Shown piece after piece: positions 6,345-13,606 of a DNA stretch of 13,893 bases. How positions within the stretch are numbered: position 1 is the stretch's first letter; each line of letters begins with the position of its first letter. This DNA is from a bacterium HR39 (GTDB taxonomy: Bacteria; Pseudomonadota; Alphaproteobacteria; Geminicoccales; Geminicoccaceae). The stretch spans positions 1 to 13,893 of the forward strand of contig BEIP01000005.1 of assembly GCA_002898955.1 (NCBI GenBank), given 5' to 3'. Position numbers and translations under genes: made by a program. The notes under the pieces were generated by a model, which worked only from the letters and a program-made list of their open reading frames with translations, was not told where the DNA came from and ran no database searches.

Positions 6345-7748
6345 ATGGCCCGCGAGAAGGTGCTCTTCCTCACCGGCCGGCTCGCCGAGCCGCGCCTTCG
6401 CCGCGTGCTGGAGGGCGTGGGCGAGCTGCCCTTCGACTGGGAGATCCGCCAGCTCGGCGTCAAGGTGGCGGCCCTCCTCACCACCGAGATCGTCGAGCGG
6501 CGGCTGGGACCGGTGGACGGCGCCGCGCGGGCGGTGCTGCCCGGGCGCTTTCGCGGCGATCTCGCGCGCCTCGAGCGCACCTTCGGCATCCCCTTCGTGC
6601 GCGGACCCGACGATCTCGTGGATCTGCCCGAGTGGCTCGGCCGCCCCGGCGGTCCGCCCGACCTCTCGGAGCACGACACCACGCTGTTCGTGGAGATCGT
6701 CGAGGCGCCGCAGCTCTCCGTCGGGGCCATCGTGGAGCGCGCCCGCCGGCTCGCCCGCCGCGGGGCGGACGTGATCGATCTCGGCTGCCTGCCCGGCACC
6801 CCCTTCCCCCACCTCGAGGAGGCGGTGGCGGCCCTCAAGGCGGAGGGGCTGCGGGTGAGCGTCGATTCGGGCGATCCGGAGGAGCTGCGCCGCGCCCAGC
6901 GGGCCGGTGCCGACTTCCTGCTCTCGCTCACCGAGCACACCCTCGGGATCGCCTTCGAGGGCGAGGCGGTGCCGGTGCTGATCCCGGCCACGCCCGGCGA
7001 TCTCGCGAGCCTCGAGCGGGCCGTGGAGCGGCTCGGGCGCGAAGGAAGGCCCTTCCTCGCCGATCCGGTGCTGGATCCCATCCACATGGGCTTTGCCCGC
7101 TCGCTCATGCGCTACGCCACCCTGCGCGAGCGTCATCCCGACGTCGAGATCCTCATGGGGCTGGGCAATCTCACCGAGCTCACCGACGCCGACACGCCGG
7201 GCATGACCATGGCGCTTCTGGGCTTCGCCTCGGAGCTCGGCATCCGCCACATCCTCACCGTCGAGGTGAGCCCGCACTGCCGGCGTCAGGTGGAGGAGGT
7301 GGATATCGCCCGCCGCATCCTCCATCGCGCACGCCGCGAGGGCACCCTGCCCCAGCGCATCCACCCGGGCCTCCTGTGCCTGCGCGATCGCCGCCCGTTT
7401 CCCCTCTCGCCGGCCGAGATCGAGGAGGAGGCGCGGGCGGTGCGCGATCCCAACTTCCGCATCCAGGTGGCCGAGGACGGCATCCACGTCTACAACCGGG
7501 CGGGCCATCACGTGGCGACCGATCCCTTCGCCCTCTTCCCGAGGCTCGGGGTGGAGCACGACGCGCCGCACGCCTTCTACCTCGGCGTCGAGCTCGCCCG
7601 CGCCGAGATCGCCTGGAAGCTCGGCAAGCGCTACGTGCAGGACGAGCCGCTGCGCTGGGGCGTGGCGGTGGACGAGGAGCCGGCGGCCGATCCGCACGCC
7701 TTCGCCCCCGCCGGGACGACCCTGCGGCGCCGCCGCGAGGAGGACTAG
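6345..7748 (+). CDS. Dihydropteroate-synthase-like protein (DUF6513/TIGR00284 type), likely methanopterin-linked
   Basis: The 467-aa product has three parts. Residues 1-110 form an amino-terminal domain (EKVLFLTGRLAEPRLRRVLE). A dihydropteroate-synthase-like TIM barrel covers about 115-330 (GADVIDLGCLPGTPFPHL with Asp145, then RVSVDSGDPEELRRAQRAGA with Asp174, then FLADPVLDPIHMG and ILMGLGNLTELTDAD). The tail carries IHVYNRAGHHVATDPFALF and a helical ARAEIAWKLGKRYVQ stretch. This build is known from methanogens and from bacteria with the tetrahydromethanopterin C1 pathway, where a role in pterin cofactor synthesis is suspected but, as far as I know, unproven. It is not FolP, which is about 280 aa. 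The ATG at 6345 has no clear Shine-Dalgarno sequence and no better in-frame start exists nearby. The DUF447 gene follows without a gap. Confidence 0.85.
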   Translation: MAREKVLFLTGRLAEPRLRRVLEGVGELPFDWEIRQLGVKVAALLTTEIVERRLGPVDGAARAVLPGRFRGDLARLERTFGIPFVRGPDDLVDLPEWLGRPGGPPDLSEHDTTLFVEIVEAPQLSVGAIVERARRLARRGADVIDLGCLPGTPFPHLEEAVAALKAEGLRVSVDSGDPEELRRAQRAGADFLLSLTEHTLGIAFEGEAVPVLIPATPGDLASLERAVERLGREGRPFLADPVLDPIHMGFARSLMRYATLRERHPDVEILMGLGNLTELTDADTPGMTMALLGFASELGIRHILTVEVSPHCRRQVEEVDIARRILHRARREGTLPQRIHPGLLCLRDRRPFPLSPAEIEEEARAVRDPNFRIQVAEDGIHVYNRAGHHVATDPFALFPRLGVEHDAPHAFYLGVELARAEIAWKLGKRYVQDEPLRWGVAVDEEPAADPHAFAPAGTTLRRRREED

Positions 7749-8327
7749 ATGCCGTACATCCGCGAGAGCGTGGTGGTGACGGTGGGGGCGGACGGGACGC
7801 CCCACATCGCGCCGCTCGGGGTGATCGAGCGGCCGCCCCACCTGATCCTCGCTCCCTTCCGCCCCTCGCGCACCCTCGACAACCTGGAGCGCCATCCCGC
7901 CGCCACCGTCAACTACGTGGACGACGTGCGCATCATCGCCGGCTGCGTCACTGGACGGCGGCGCGCGTGGCCGGTGGTGCCGGCCGAGCGCATCGCGGGC
8001 TTCCGCCTCGCCGACGCGCTGGCGCACTCGGAGCTGGAGATCGTGGGGGTGGAGCCGGACGATCTGCGCCCGCGCTTCCGGGGCCGCGAGGTGCACCGCG
8101 CCGTGCACCGGCCGTTCCTCGGCTTCAACCGGGCACGCCACGCCGTGATCGAGGGCGCCATCCTGATCTCGCGCCTGCACCTGCTGCCGCGCGCGCAGAT
8201 CGAAGCCGAGTTCCGCCGCCTCGCCGTGCTGGTGGACAAGACGGCGGGCGAGGCCGAGCGCGAGGCCTGGTCGTGGCTCGAGGAGGCGCTGGCCGCGGCT
8301 CCGGAGGAGGCCCCTCAGCCCCGGTGA
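7749..8327 (+). CDS. DUF447-family protein (FMN-binding split-barrel fold)
   Basis: This 192-aa protein opens with YIRESVVVTVGADGTPHIAP and PLGVIERPPHLILAPFRPSR, then LDNLERHPAATVNYVDDVRI. That pattern is typical of flavin-nucleotide-binding split-barrel proteins and of the DUF447 group found in methanogens and methylotrophs. Its biochemical role is not established; a flavin-dependent step or a binding role connected with methanopterin cofactors is a fair guess from its company. The ATG begins on the base after the preceding TAG, using a GAGGAGGA run at the end of the upstream gene as ribosome binding site, so the two are co-translated. Its last 13 bp overlap the end of the oppositely oriented rlmH, leaving no space for a separate terminator between them. 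Confidence 0.85.
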   Translation: MPYIRESVVVTVGADGTPHIAPLGVIERPPHLILAPFRPSRTLDNLERHPAATVNYVDDVRIIAGCVTGRRRAWPVVPAERIAGFRLADALAHSELEIVGVEPDDLRPRFRGREVHRAVHRPFLGFNRARHAVIEGAILISRLHLLPRAQIEAEFRRLAVLVDKTAGEAEREAWSWLEEALAAAPEEAPQPR

Positions 8328-8761
8328 TAGGGGTGGCCCGTGAGGATGCAGTGGGCCCGGTAGAGCTGTTCCGCCAGCATCACGCGGAAGAGCTCGTGCG
8401 GCCAGACCATCGGCCCGAAGGAGACGAGTCCGGCGCAGGACTCCCGCACCTCCTCGCTCAGGCCGTCGGCGCCGCCGACCAGCAGGGCGATCGCCTCGGC
8501 CGCGTGGCGGTCGAGGAGCCGTGCGAAACCCTCGCTGTCGAGGGTGCGGCCGCGGGGGTCGAGGCCGATGCGCAGCATGCCGGCGGTCTTCGCAAGCAGC
8601 AGCTCGCCCTCGCGCCGCCGGCGCAGGAGGGGATCACGGGTGGCGGGGGGCTCGATCTCCACCTCGCGCACCCGCCAGGGGACGCGGCGGAGATAGCGGT
8701 CGACCAGCTCGCGTTCGGGCCCCTCACGCAGCCGGCCGACCGCCGCGATCAGGATGCGCAC
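8315..8761 (-). CDS. rlmH: RlmH, 23S rRNA pseudouridine-1915 N3-methyltransferase
   Basis: RlmH methylates a pseudouridine in helix 69 of 23S rRNA on assembled 70S ribosomes, using S-adenosylmethionine. The 148-aa length is normal (about 155). The SPOUT-fold features are clear: LLVGGADGLSEEVR (the AdoMet-binding knot), then MVWPHELFRVMLAEQLYRAH and the near-terminal GHPYHRG, where family members end in PYHR-x. The start is GTG at 8761, 10 bp after the rsfS stop. No Shine-Dalgarno sequence is obvious, so initiation probably depends on coupling with rsfS. It is the last gene of the leftward chain beginning at 12695. Confidence 0.96.
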   Translation of the reverse strand: MRILIAAVGRLREGPERELVDRYLRRVPWRVREVEIEPPATRDPLLRRRREGELLLAKTAGMLRIGLDPRGRTLDSEGFARLLDRHAAEAIALLVGGADGLSEEVRESCAGLVSFGPMVWPHELFRVMLAEQLYRAHCILTGHPYHRG

Positions 8762-8771
8762 GCCGGACCGT

Positions 8772-9155
8772 TCAACCGGCGGCGCGCAGGGCTGCGGGCT
8801 CCTGCGGCGGCGCCACCGACCAGAGGCGCTCCAGGTCGTAGAAGGCGCGCGTCTCCGCGCGGAAGACGTGGACGATGACGTCGCCGAGGTCGACCAGCAC
8901 CCAGCGTGCCTCGCGCAGGCCCTCCACCGACAGCACCTCGTAGCCGGCCGCCTCGACCCGCGCCTGCAGCTTCTCGGCGAGCGTGGCCACGTGCCGGTCG
9001 CTGGTGCCGGTCACGATCACCATCCAGTCGGCGATGGTGGTCTTGCCGCGGAGGTCGATGACGACGGGATCGACGGCCTTGTCGGCTTCGAGGGACTCGG
9101 TGACGAGGGCGAGGAGCCGCGTCGAATCGACGGACCTGCGTTCGTCGCGACTTAT
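8772..9155 (-). CDS. rsfS: RsfS, ribosomal silencing factor (unusual start codon)
   Basis: RsfS binds ribosomal protein uL14 and blocks subunit joining when nutrients run low. The conserved core is complete: LLALVTESLEADKAVD, IDLRGKTTIADWMVIVTGTS, RHVATLAEKL, LREARWVLVDLGDVIVHVFR, ETRAFYDLERLW. No ATG, GTG or TTG occurs in frame between the conserved region and far inside nadD. The best candidate is ATA at 9155-9153, forming an ATAA overlap with the nadD TAA stop, with GGGAG 8 nt upstream; this gives 127 aa, close to the family norm. A CTG 11 codons further upstream is the alternative. A single G-for-A change would produce the classic ATGA overlap, so a recent mutation or a base error is possible. 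Confidence 0.9.
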   Translation of the reverse strand: MSRDERRSVDSTRLLALVTESLEADKAVDPVVIDLRGKTTIADWMVIVTGTSDRHVATLAEKLQARVEAAGYEVLSVEGLREARWVLVDLGDVIVHVFRAETRAFYDLERLWSVAPPQEPAALRAAG

Positions 9156-9841
9156 GGCTCGAACTCCCTGCTCCAGTCCCGCCCCATGCGCCGCAGCCGC
9201 TCGCGGATCGCCGTGGCGGACGCGGGATGGGGCCGCAGACGTACGAACACCCAACGTGGCGGATCGAGTTCCGCGAGGCGCCGCGCCTCCCGTTCCCCGA
9301 CCCGCGCGCCCGAGAAGCGGTGCGCAGCCTGCCCTGCGAGCGCACTGTAAGAATAGGGTGCGCGCTCGAACACCGCAACGGGGACCATGGCGAAGATGCG
9401 CTGCCAGTGCCGCCAGCGGTGGAACTGGGCGAGATTGTCGGCGCCGATGATCAGCACGAAGCGATAGCGCCGGTCCGCCACCAGCCGCCGCAGCGTGTCC
9501 ACGGTGTAGCGGGTGCCGAGGCGAACCTCGATGTCGCTCACCACGATGCGCGGCTCGGCCGCCGCCACCCGCCTGGCCCACATCAGACGCTTCTCGAAGG
9601 GGGCCAGCTCCTCCGGGCTCTTGAGCGGGTTCTGCGGCGAGACGATCCACCAGACCCGGTCCAGCCCCAGCCGGCGCAGCGCCTCGCGCGAGACGTAGAG
9701 ATGGCCTTCGTGGGCGGGATTGAAGGAGCCGCCCAGCAGGCCCACGCGCAGCGGCCGCGGAGCGGGTTCGGGCAGGGGCTGCGGTTCGGCCAGCCACAGC
9801 CGCCCCCGCGCGCGCCGGCGCGGCCGGCTCAGGGCCGACAC
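9152..9841 (-). CDS. nadD: NadD, nicotinate-nucleotide adenylyltransferase
   Basis: NadD joins ATP and nicotinic acid mononucleotide to form deamido-NAD in NAD synthesis. The 229-aa product has the nucleotidyltransferase motif GLLGGSFNPAHEGHLYVS (about residues 34-51), SPQNPLKSPEEL, YTVDTLRRL, IIGADNLAQFHRW, and a carboxyl-terminal nucleotide motif SATAIRERLR (the ISSTxIR equivalent). The HEGH form and QNPLK are typical of alphaproteobacteria; gammaproteobacterial enzymes usually show DPIHYGH. About 31 Arg/Pro-rich residues precede the fold; no ATG is available, so the GTG at 9841 is used, 15 bp after proA. A shorter start at an internal CTG cannot be excluded. The TAA stop overlaps the proposed rsfS start. 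Confidence 0.95.
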   Translation of the reverse strand: MSALSRPRRRARGRLWLAEPQPLPEPAPRPLRVGLLGGSFNPAHEGHLYVSREALRRLGLDRVWWIVSPQNPLKSPEELAPFEKRLMWARRVAAAEPRIVVSDIEVRLGTRYTVDTLRRLVADRRYRFVLIIGADNLAQFHRWRHWQRIFAMVPVAVFERAPYSYSALAGQAAHRFSGARVGEREARRLAELDPPRWVFVRLRPHPASATAIRERLRRMGRDWSREFEP

Positions 9842-9856
9842 GGCGCCGGCCCGCCC

Positions 9857-11143
9857 TCAGAGCGGCCGCACCTGGCCGTTGCCCCGCACCACGTACTTGA
9901 AGGTGGTGAGCTGCTCGACGCCGACGGGACCGCGCGCGTGCAGCCGGCCGGTGGCGATGCCGATCTCCGCCCCCATGCCGAACTCGCCGCCGTCGGCGAA
10001 CTGGGTGGAGGCGTTGTGCATGACGATGGCCGAGTCCACCTCGCGCAGGAAGCGCTCCGCCGCCTCGCGGTCCTCGGTGACGATGCTGTCGGTGTGGTGC
10101 GAGCCGTAGGTGTTGATATGATCGATCGCCTCGTCGATGCCCGCCACCACCTTCACCGAGAGGATCGGCGCCAGATATTCGGTGGACCAGTCCTCCTCCG
10201 TCGCCGGCACCGCCCGCGGCTCGATGCGGCGCACCGTCTCGTCGCCGCGGATCTCGCAGCCCGCCTCGATCAGCCGGGCGAGCACGGGCGGCAGCAGCTC
10301 CTCCGCCACGCTGCGGTCCACCAGCAGCGTCTCGGCCGCGCCGCAGATGCCGGTGCGGCGCATCTTGGCGTTGAAGGTGACCTCCACCGCCTTCGTGGGA
10401 TCGGCCTTCTCGTGGAGATAGACGTGGCAGATGCCCTCCAGATGGGCCAGCACCGGCACGCGGCTTTCGGCGTAGACCCGCTCCACCAGCGAGCGGCCGC
10501 CGCGCGGCACGATGACGTCGATGGACTCGGAAAGCCGCAGCATGGCGCCCACCGCCTCGCGGTCGGTGGTGGGGACCATCTGGACCGCGTCCTCCGGCAG
10601 ACCGGCGGCGCGCAGGCCCTCCAGGACGGCGGCGTGGATGGCACGGCTCGAGTGGAAGCTCTCGGAGCCGCCGCGCAGGATCACGGCATTGCCGGCCTTG
10701 AGGGAGAGCCCGGCGGCGTCCGCCGTCACATTGGGGCGGCTCTCGTAGACGATGCCGATCACGCCGAGCGGCACCCGCACCCGGGCGATGTCGAGGCCGT
10801 TGGGCCGGGTCCAGCGGGCGAGCTCGGTGCCGACGGGATCGGGCAGGGCGGCGATCTCCTCGAGTCCGCGGGCCATGGCCTCGATGCGCTTCTCGTCCAG
10901 CATCAGCCGGTCGAGCATGGCGGCCGACAGGCCCCTCTCGCGTGCCGCTGCCATGTCGCGGGCATTGGCCTCGAGGATCTCGGCGCGGCGCTCGCGCAGC
11001 GCCTGCGCCGCCCGCAGGAGCGCCGCGTCCTTCGCCTCGCGCGGCACGTTCGCCATCACCCGTGCCGCCGCCCGCGCCCGCCGGCCCATCTCGCGCACGA
11101 GCGCCGCGACGTCCGTCCGTTCGGCCGCTTCAGCCATCGCCAT
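9857..11143 (-). CDS. proA: ProA, gamma-glutamyl phosphate reductase
   Basis: ProA reduces gamma-glutamyl phosphate with NADPH to glutamate semialdehyde, the second step of proline synthesis. The protein shows the aldehyde-dehydrogenase-like ProA hallmarks: [49 protein letters not shown], the catalytic Cys267 in [13 protein letters not shown], and [20 protein letters not shown] near the end. I chose the ATG at 11143 (428 aa, close to the usual 415-430) because GGAGG lies 8 nt ahead. An ATG at 11158 is possible but has G-rich sequence directly abutting it. The start overlaps the end of the AbrB-type gene by 14 bp. ProB, the usual partner, is not in this window. Confidence 0.96.
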   Translation of the reverse strand: MAMAEAAERTDVAALVREMGRRARAAARVMANVPREAKDAALLRAAQALRERRAEILEANARDMAAARERGLSAAMLDRLMLDEKRIEAMARGLEEIAALPDPVGTELARWTRPNGLDIARVRVPLGVIGIVYESRPNVTADAAGLSLKAGNAVILRGGSESFHSSRAIHAAVLEGLRAAGLPEDAVQMVPTTDREAVGAMLRLSESIDVIVPRGGRSLVERVYAESRVPVLAHLEGICHVYLHEKADPTKAVEVTFNAKMRRTGICGAAETLLVDRSVAEELLPPVLARLIEAGCEIRGDETVRRIEPRAVPATEEDWSTEYLAPILSVKVVAGIDEAIDHINTYGSHHTDSIVTEDREAAERFLREVDSAIVMHNASTQFADGGEFGMGAEIGIATGRLHARGPVGVEQLTTFKYVVRGNGQVRPL

Positions 11144-12275
11144 GGTGCTCGCCTCCATCCCCCGGAGGATCGTGGTCGGGATTCCGTCCGCGGCCGGATA
11201 TAGCGGCCGGCGTCGTCTGCGGCGAGGGAACGGACCGGCCGTTCCCCCACCGCTGCCAGAGCACGAAGGCGGTGGGGGCGAGGGTCACCACCAGCAGGAT
11301 GCGCAGCAGGTGGTGGGTGGCCACGAAGGCCGGGTCGAGGTCGAGCGCGAGGGCCACGGTCGCCATCTCCACCACGCCGCCCGGGATGTAGGCCACGACG
11401 AGCTGCAGCGCGGGCAGGCCGGTGGCGGCCGCGATGGAAAGCGCGAAGGCGCCCGTGAGCGCGAACATGAGCGCGGTCAGCGCGAGGCCGCTTCCGAGGA
11501 GGCGCAGGAAGGTGGCGGGGGACAGGCCGCGAAAGCGCGCACCGATGGAGGCCCCCAGCACGATCTGCGCCAACGCCAGCAGGAGACCTGGCGGGGCGGC
11601 CCGGGTGATCCCGGCGAGGTGCAGGGCGGCGCTCGCCGCCATGGGGCCGAGCAGCGCCCAGGCCGGAACGCGCATGCGCTTCGCGATCCACGCGCCGGCC
11701 GCTCCGGCCACGGCCAGCAGCAGGAGTCCACCGGGGGCCACGTCGCCCCACAGCGGCCGCGGCGGCGGCTGCACCCCGAGGAGGACCGCGACCGTGGGGG
11801 CGATGGTGACGATCAGCAGCACCCGTACGGCGTGGACCAGGGCCACCGCGCGCACGTCCGCGCCCATGCGGTCGGCCAGCAGCACCATCTCGGCGAAGCC
11901 GCCGGGCATGGCGGCGAAGAAGGCGTCGCGTCCGCGCAGACCCACCCGCCGCCGCAGCCAGAGGTAGCCCAGCCCCGCCGCCGCCGGGACGTAGAGCGCG
12001 AGGCCCAGCGTGCTCGGCAGCCAGTGAACCAGTCCGGCCAGCCGCTCGGCCGAGAAGCCGCCGCCGATGAACACGCCGAGCACGCCGATCACGAGGCTGC
12101 GCAGTGCCGGCGGCACGTGTCCCGCGAAGCCGGCGAAGCCCGCGGCGGTGACGGCGAAGATCGCCCCCAGCAGGAAGGGCAGCGGCAGGCCGAGCAGCCG
12201 GAAGACCTCGGCTCCCAGCAGTCCGATGGCGAGGGTGGCGACCACCCGCGGCAGCGCCCGGCGCGACGTCGCCAC
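11130..12275 (-). CDS. AbrB-family duplicated integral membrane protein
   Basis: This 381-aa protein is almost wholly hydrophobic, with about ten predicted membrane segments, and is built of two homologous halves. Half one has [40 protein letters not shown] and [14 protein letters not shown]. Half two repeats this as [43 protein letters not shown] and [15 protein letters not shown]. This is the AbrB/ammonia-monooxygenase-regulator family (PF05145, TIGR03082 duplication), a misleading name for what is probably a transporter of unknown substrate in the inner membrane. The start is GTG at 12275, 3 bp after the EVE gene stop, with GGAGG about 11 nt upstream. A hydrophilic tail of about 25 residues (rich in Gly, Pro, His, Asp) runs into the proA start region. 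Confidence 0.88.
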   Translation of the reverse strand: MATSRRALPRVVATLAIGLLGAEVFRLLGLPLPFLLGAIFAVTAAGFAGFAGHVPPALRSLVIGVLGVFIGGGFSAERLAGLVHWLPSTLGLALYVPAAAGLGYLWLRRRVGLRGRDAFFAAMPGGFAEMVLLADRMGADVRAVALVHAVRVLLIVTIAPTVAVLLGVQPPPRPLWGDVAPGGLLLLAVAGAAGAWIAKRMRVPAWALLGPMAASAALHLAGITRAAPPGLLLALAQIVLGASIGARFRGLSPATFLRLLGSGLALTALMFALTGAFALSIAAATGLPALQLVVAYIPGGVVEMATVALALDLDPAFVATHHLLRILLVVTLAPTAFVLWQRWGNGRSVPSPQTTPAAISGRGRNPDHDPPGDGGEHHGDG

Positions 12276-12278
12276 CGC

Positions 12279-12695
12279 TCACGGATCCTCCGGCCGCAGT
12301 CCCGCCTTCTCCAGCAGGATCCGCCAGGCGGCCTCGTCCAGCGGCATCACCGAGAGCCGCGGCTGGCGCACGAGCGCAAGATGTGCGAGGCGCGGGTCGC
12401 TCCTGATCTCGGCGAGCGGCACTTCGCGCGGCAGGCGTCGCACCGGCGCCACCGCCACCCGCACGAAGCGCGGGTCGTCCGGATCCGGCCAGGCCTCCCG
12501 CACGATCCGCACCAGCCCCACGAGCGCCGGCTTCTTCACCGAGCGGTAGAACAGGGCGAGGTCGCCCGTGCGCATGGCCCGCATGTTGCGCGCCGCCTGG
12601 TGGTTGCGCACCCCGTCCCACTCCGCCTCGCCCTCGGCGAGCAGCTCGTCGAAGGTGTAGTCGTCCGGCTCGGCCTTGAAGATCCAGTACCCCAT
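12279..12695 (-). CDS. EVE-domain protein
   Basis: The 138-aa product is a single EVE domain, a member of the PUA-like/YTH-like superfamily thought to recognise modified bases in nucleic acid. Diagnostic features are the start GYWIFKAEPDDYTFDEL, then EWDGVRNHQAARNMRAMRTG, DLALFYRSVKKPALVGLVRI, and the carboxyl region LAHLALVRQPRLSVMPLDE. The ATG at 12695 gives the family's MxYWxxKxEP beginning and is preceded by GGGGAGG about 10 nt upstream. An in-frame GTG at 12704 would lie too close to that site. It heads the leftward chain EVE, AbrB-type, proA, nadD, rsfS, rlmH and diverges from the hydrolase. Its ligand in this organism is unknown. Confidence 0.93.
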   Translation of the reverse strand: MGYWIFKAEPDDYTFDELLAEGEAEWDGVRNHQAARNMRAMRTGDLALFYRSVKKPALVGLVRIVREAWPDPDDPRFVRVAVAPVRRLPREVPLAEIRSDPRLAHLALVRQPRLSVMPLDEAAWRILLEKAGLRPEDP

Positions 12696-12726
12696 GCCGT
12701 GCACACCTCCCCTGCGCGAAGGGCAC

Positions 12727-12755
12727 TTGCCAGCCGGCCCGTCCGGTCGTCAACT
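12727..12755 (+). promoter_or_regulatory. Possible sigma-70-type promoter for the hydrolase/transporter pair
   Basis: In the 89-bp gap between the divergent EVE and hydrolase genes, TTGCCA (12727-12732, 5 of 6 matches to the -35 consensus) is followed after 17 bp by TCAACT (12750-12755, 3 of 6 to the -10). Spacing is ideal and the position fits a short leader before the ATG at 12785, but the -10 match is weak. Confidence 0.25.
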
Positions 12756-12784
12756 GGGGGCAGGAGCATCGGGGAGGGACCTCC

Positions 12785-13606
12785 ATGGCATGGCTCGCGC
12801 GACCGGACGGCGCGGTGATCTGGCACCGGCACGAACCGCCCGCGGCCGGGGGCTGCACCTTCGTCTTCTTCAACGCGCTCACCGGCGATTCCGCCATCTG
12901 GATGCAGGAGATCGTGCCGGCGCTGGAGGCGCGCGGCCACGGCACGCTGGTGTTCGACCTGCGCGGCCAGCGGCAGAGCCCGGTTGAGCCGCGCGTGGAG
13001 ATCTCGCTGCGCGCCATCGTCGACGACTGCAAGGCCCTGATCGAGGACGAGCAGCCCACACGCCCGGTCTTCGTGGGCCTGTCCATCGGCGGTCTGTTCG
13101 CCGCCCTGACCCACCTCGAGGGCCGCAAGGCCGAGGGCATGGTGCTGATCAACACCCTGCGCGAGAACAGCCCGCGGCTCGCGTGGCTGAGCGACGCCAT
13201 GGTGCGCTGTGCGCGCACCGGCGGGCTGCGGCTGCTGCGCGACATGTACCTGCCGCTGCTCTTCGGGCGGAAGTGGCTGGAACACCACCGCCGGGACTTC
13301 CTTTTGGAAGACCCCTACCAGCCGCTGTCCGAGGATGCGCCGGAAGTGCGCCTGCTGCAGGTGGCCTGCGGTGCCGACTGGGACATCGCCTGGGACGGCA
13401 TCGGCGTGCCGGTGCTGGTGCTCACCGGCGAAGAGGACCACGTCTTCCGCGACGAGGCGGCGATTGCGCGGATCGCCGCGCGCATGCCGCGGGCCATGCG
13501 GGTGGACGTGCCCGAGGCCGGCCATCTGCTGCCGGCGGAGGCGCCGGAGATCGTCGTGGACGCGTGCCTGTCGCTGGCGGGCCGGCTGTGGGAGGGACGG
13601 CGGTGA
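12785..13606 (+). CDS. Alpha/beta hydrolase
   Basis: This is a 273-aa cytoplasmic hydrolase of the alpha/beta-fold superfamily; the substrate is not predictable. The catalytic triad is visible: Ser100 in the nucleophile elbow GLSIGG, Asp218 in LTGEEDHVF, and His247 in PEAGHLLP. Other fold marks are LVFDLRGQRQS and VPVLVLTGEEDH. Where many members have an HGxxG oxyanion motif, this one has FFNALTGDSAIW (around residue 30), a variant seen in some lactonase- and esterase-like members. The ATG at 12785 follows GGGAGGG with good spacing. Its stop overlaps the transporter start by 4 bp (GTGA), so the two products probably act in one process. Confidence 0.9.
   Translation: MAWLARPDGAVIWHRHEPPAAGGCTFVFFNALTGDSAIWMQEIVPALEARGHGTLVFDLRGQRQSPVEPRVEISLRAIVDDCKALIEDEQPTRPVFVGLSIGGLFAALTHLEGRKAEGMVLINTLRENSPRLAWLSDAMVRCARTGGLRLLRDMYLPLLFGRKWLEHHRRDFLLEDPYQPLSEDAPEVRLLQVACGADWDIAWDGIGVPVLVLTGEEDHVFRDEAAIARIAARMPRAMRVDVPEAGHLLPAEAPEIVVDACLSLAGRLWEGRR

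Noticed and set aside
6126..8180. 684-codon open frame on the minus strand
   Set aside because: Antisense shadow of the DHPS-like and DUF447 genes, without any recognisable motif.
9156..9797. Long RsfS variant starting at an ATG at 9797
   Set aside because: It would add about 214 Arg/Ala/Gly-rich residues read out of frame through nadD; RsfS proteins are about 110-130 aa.
10752..12818. 688-codon open frame on the plus strand
   Set aside because: Antisense to proA, the AbrB-type gene and the EVE gene; the translation is dominated by Arg, Gln, His and Gly repeats.
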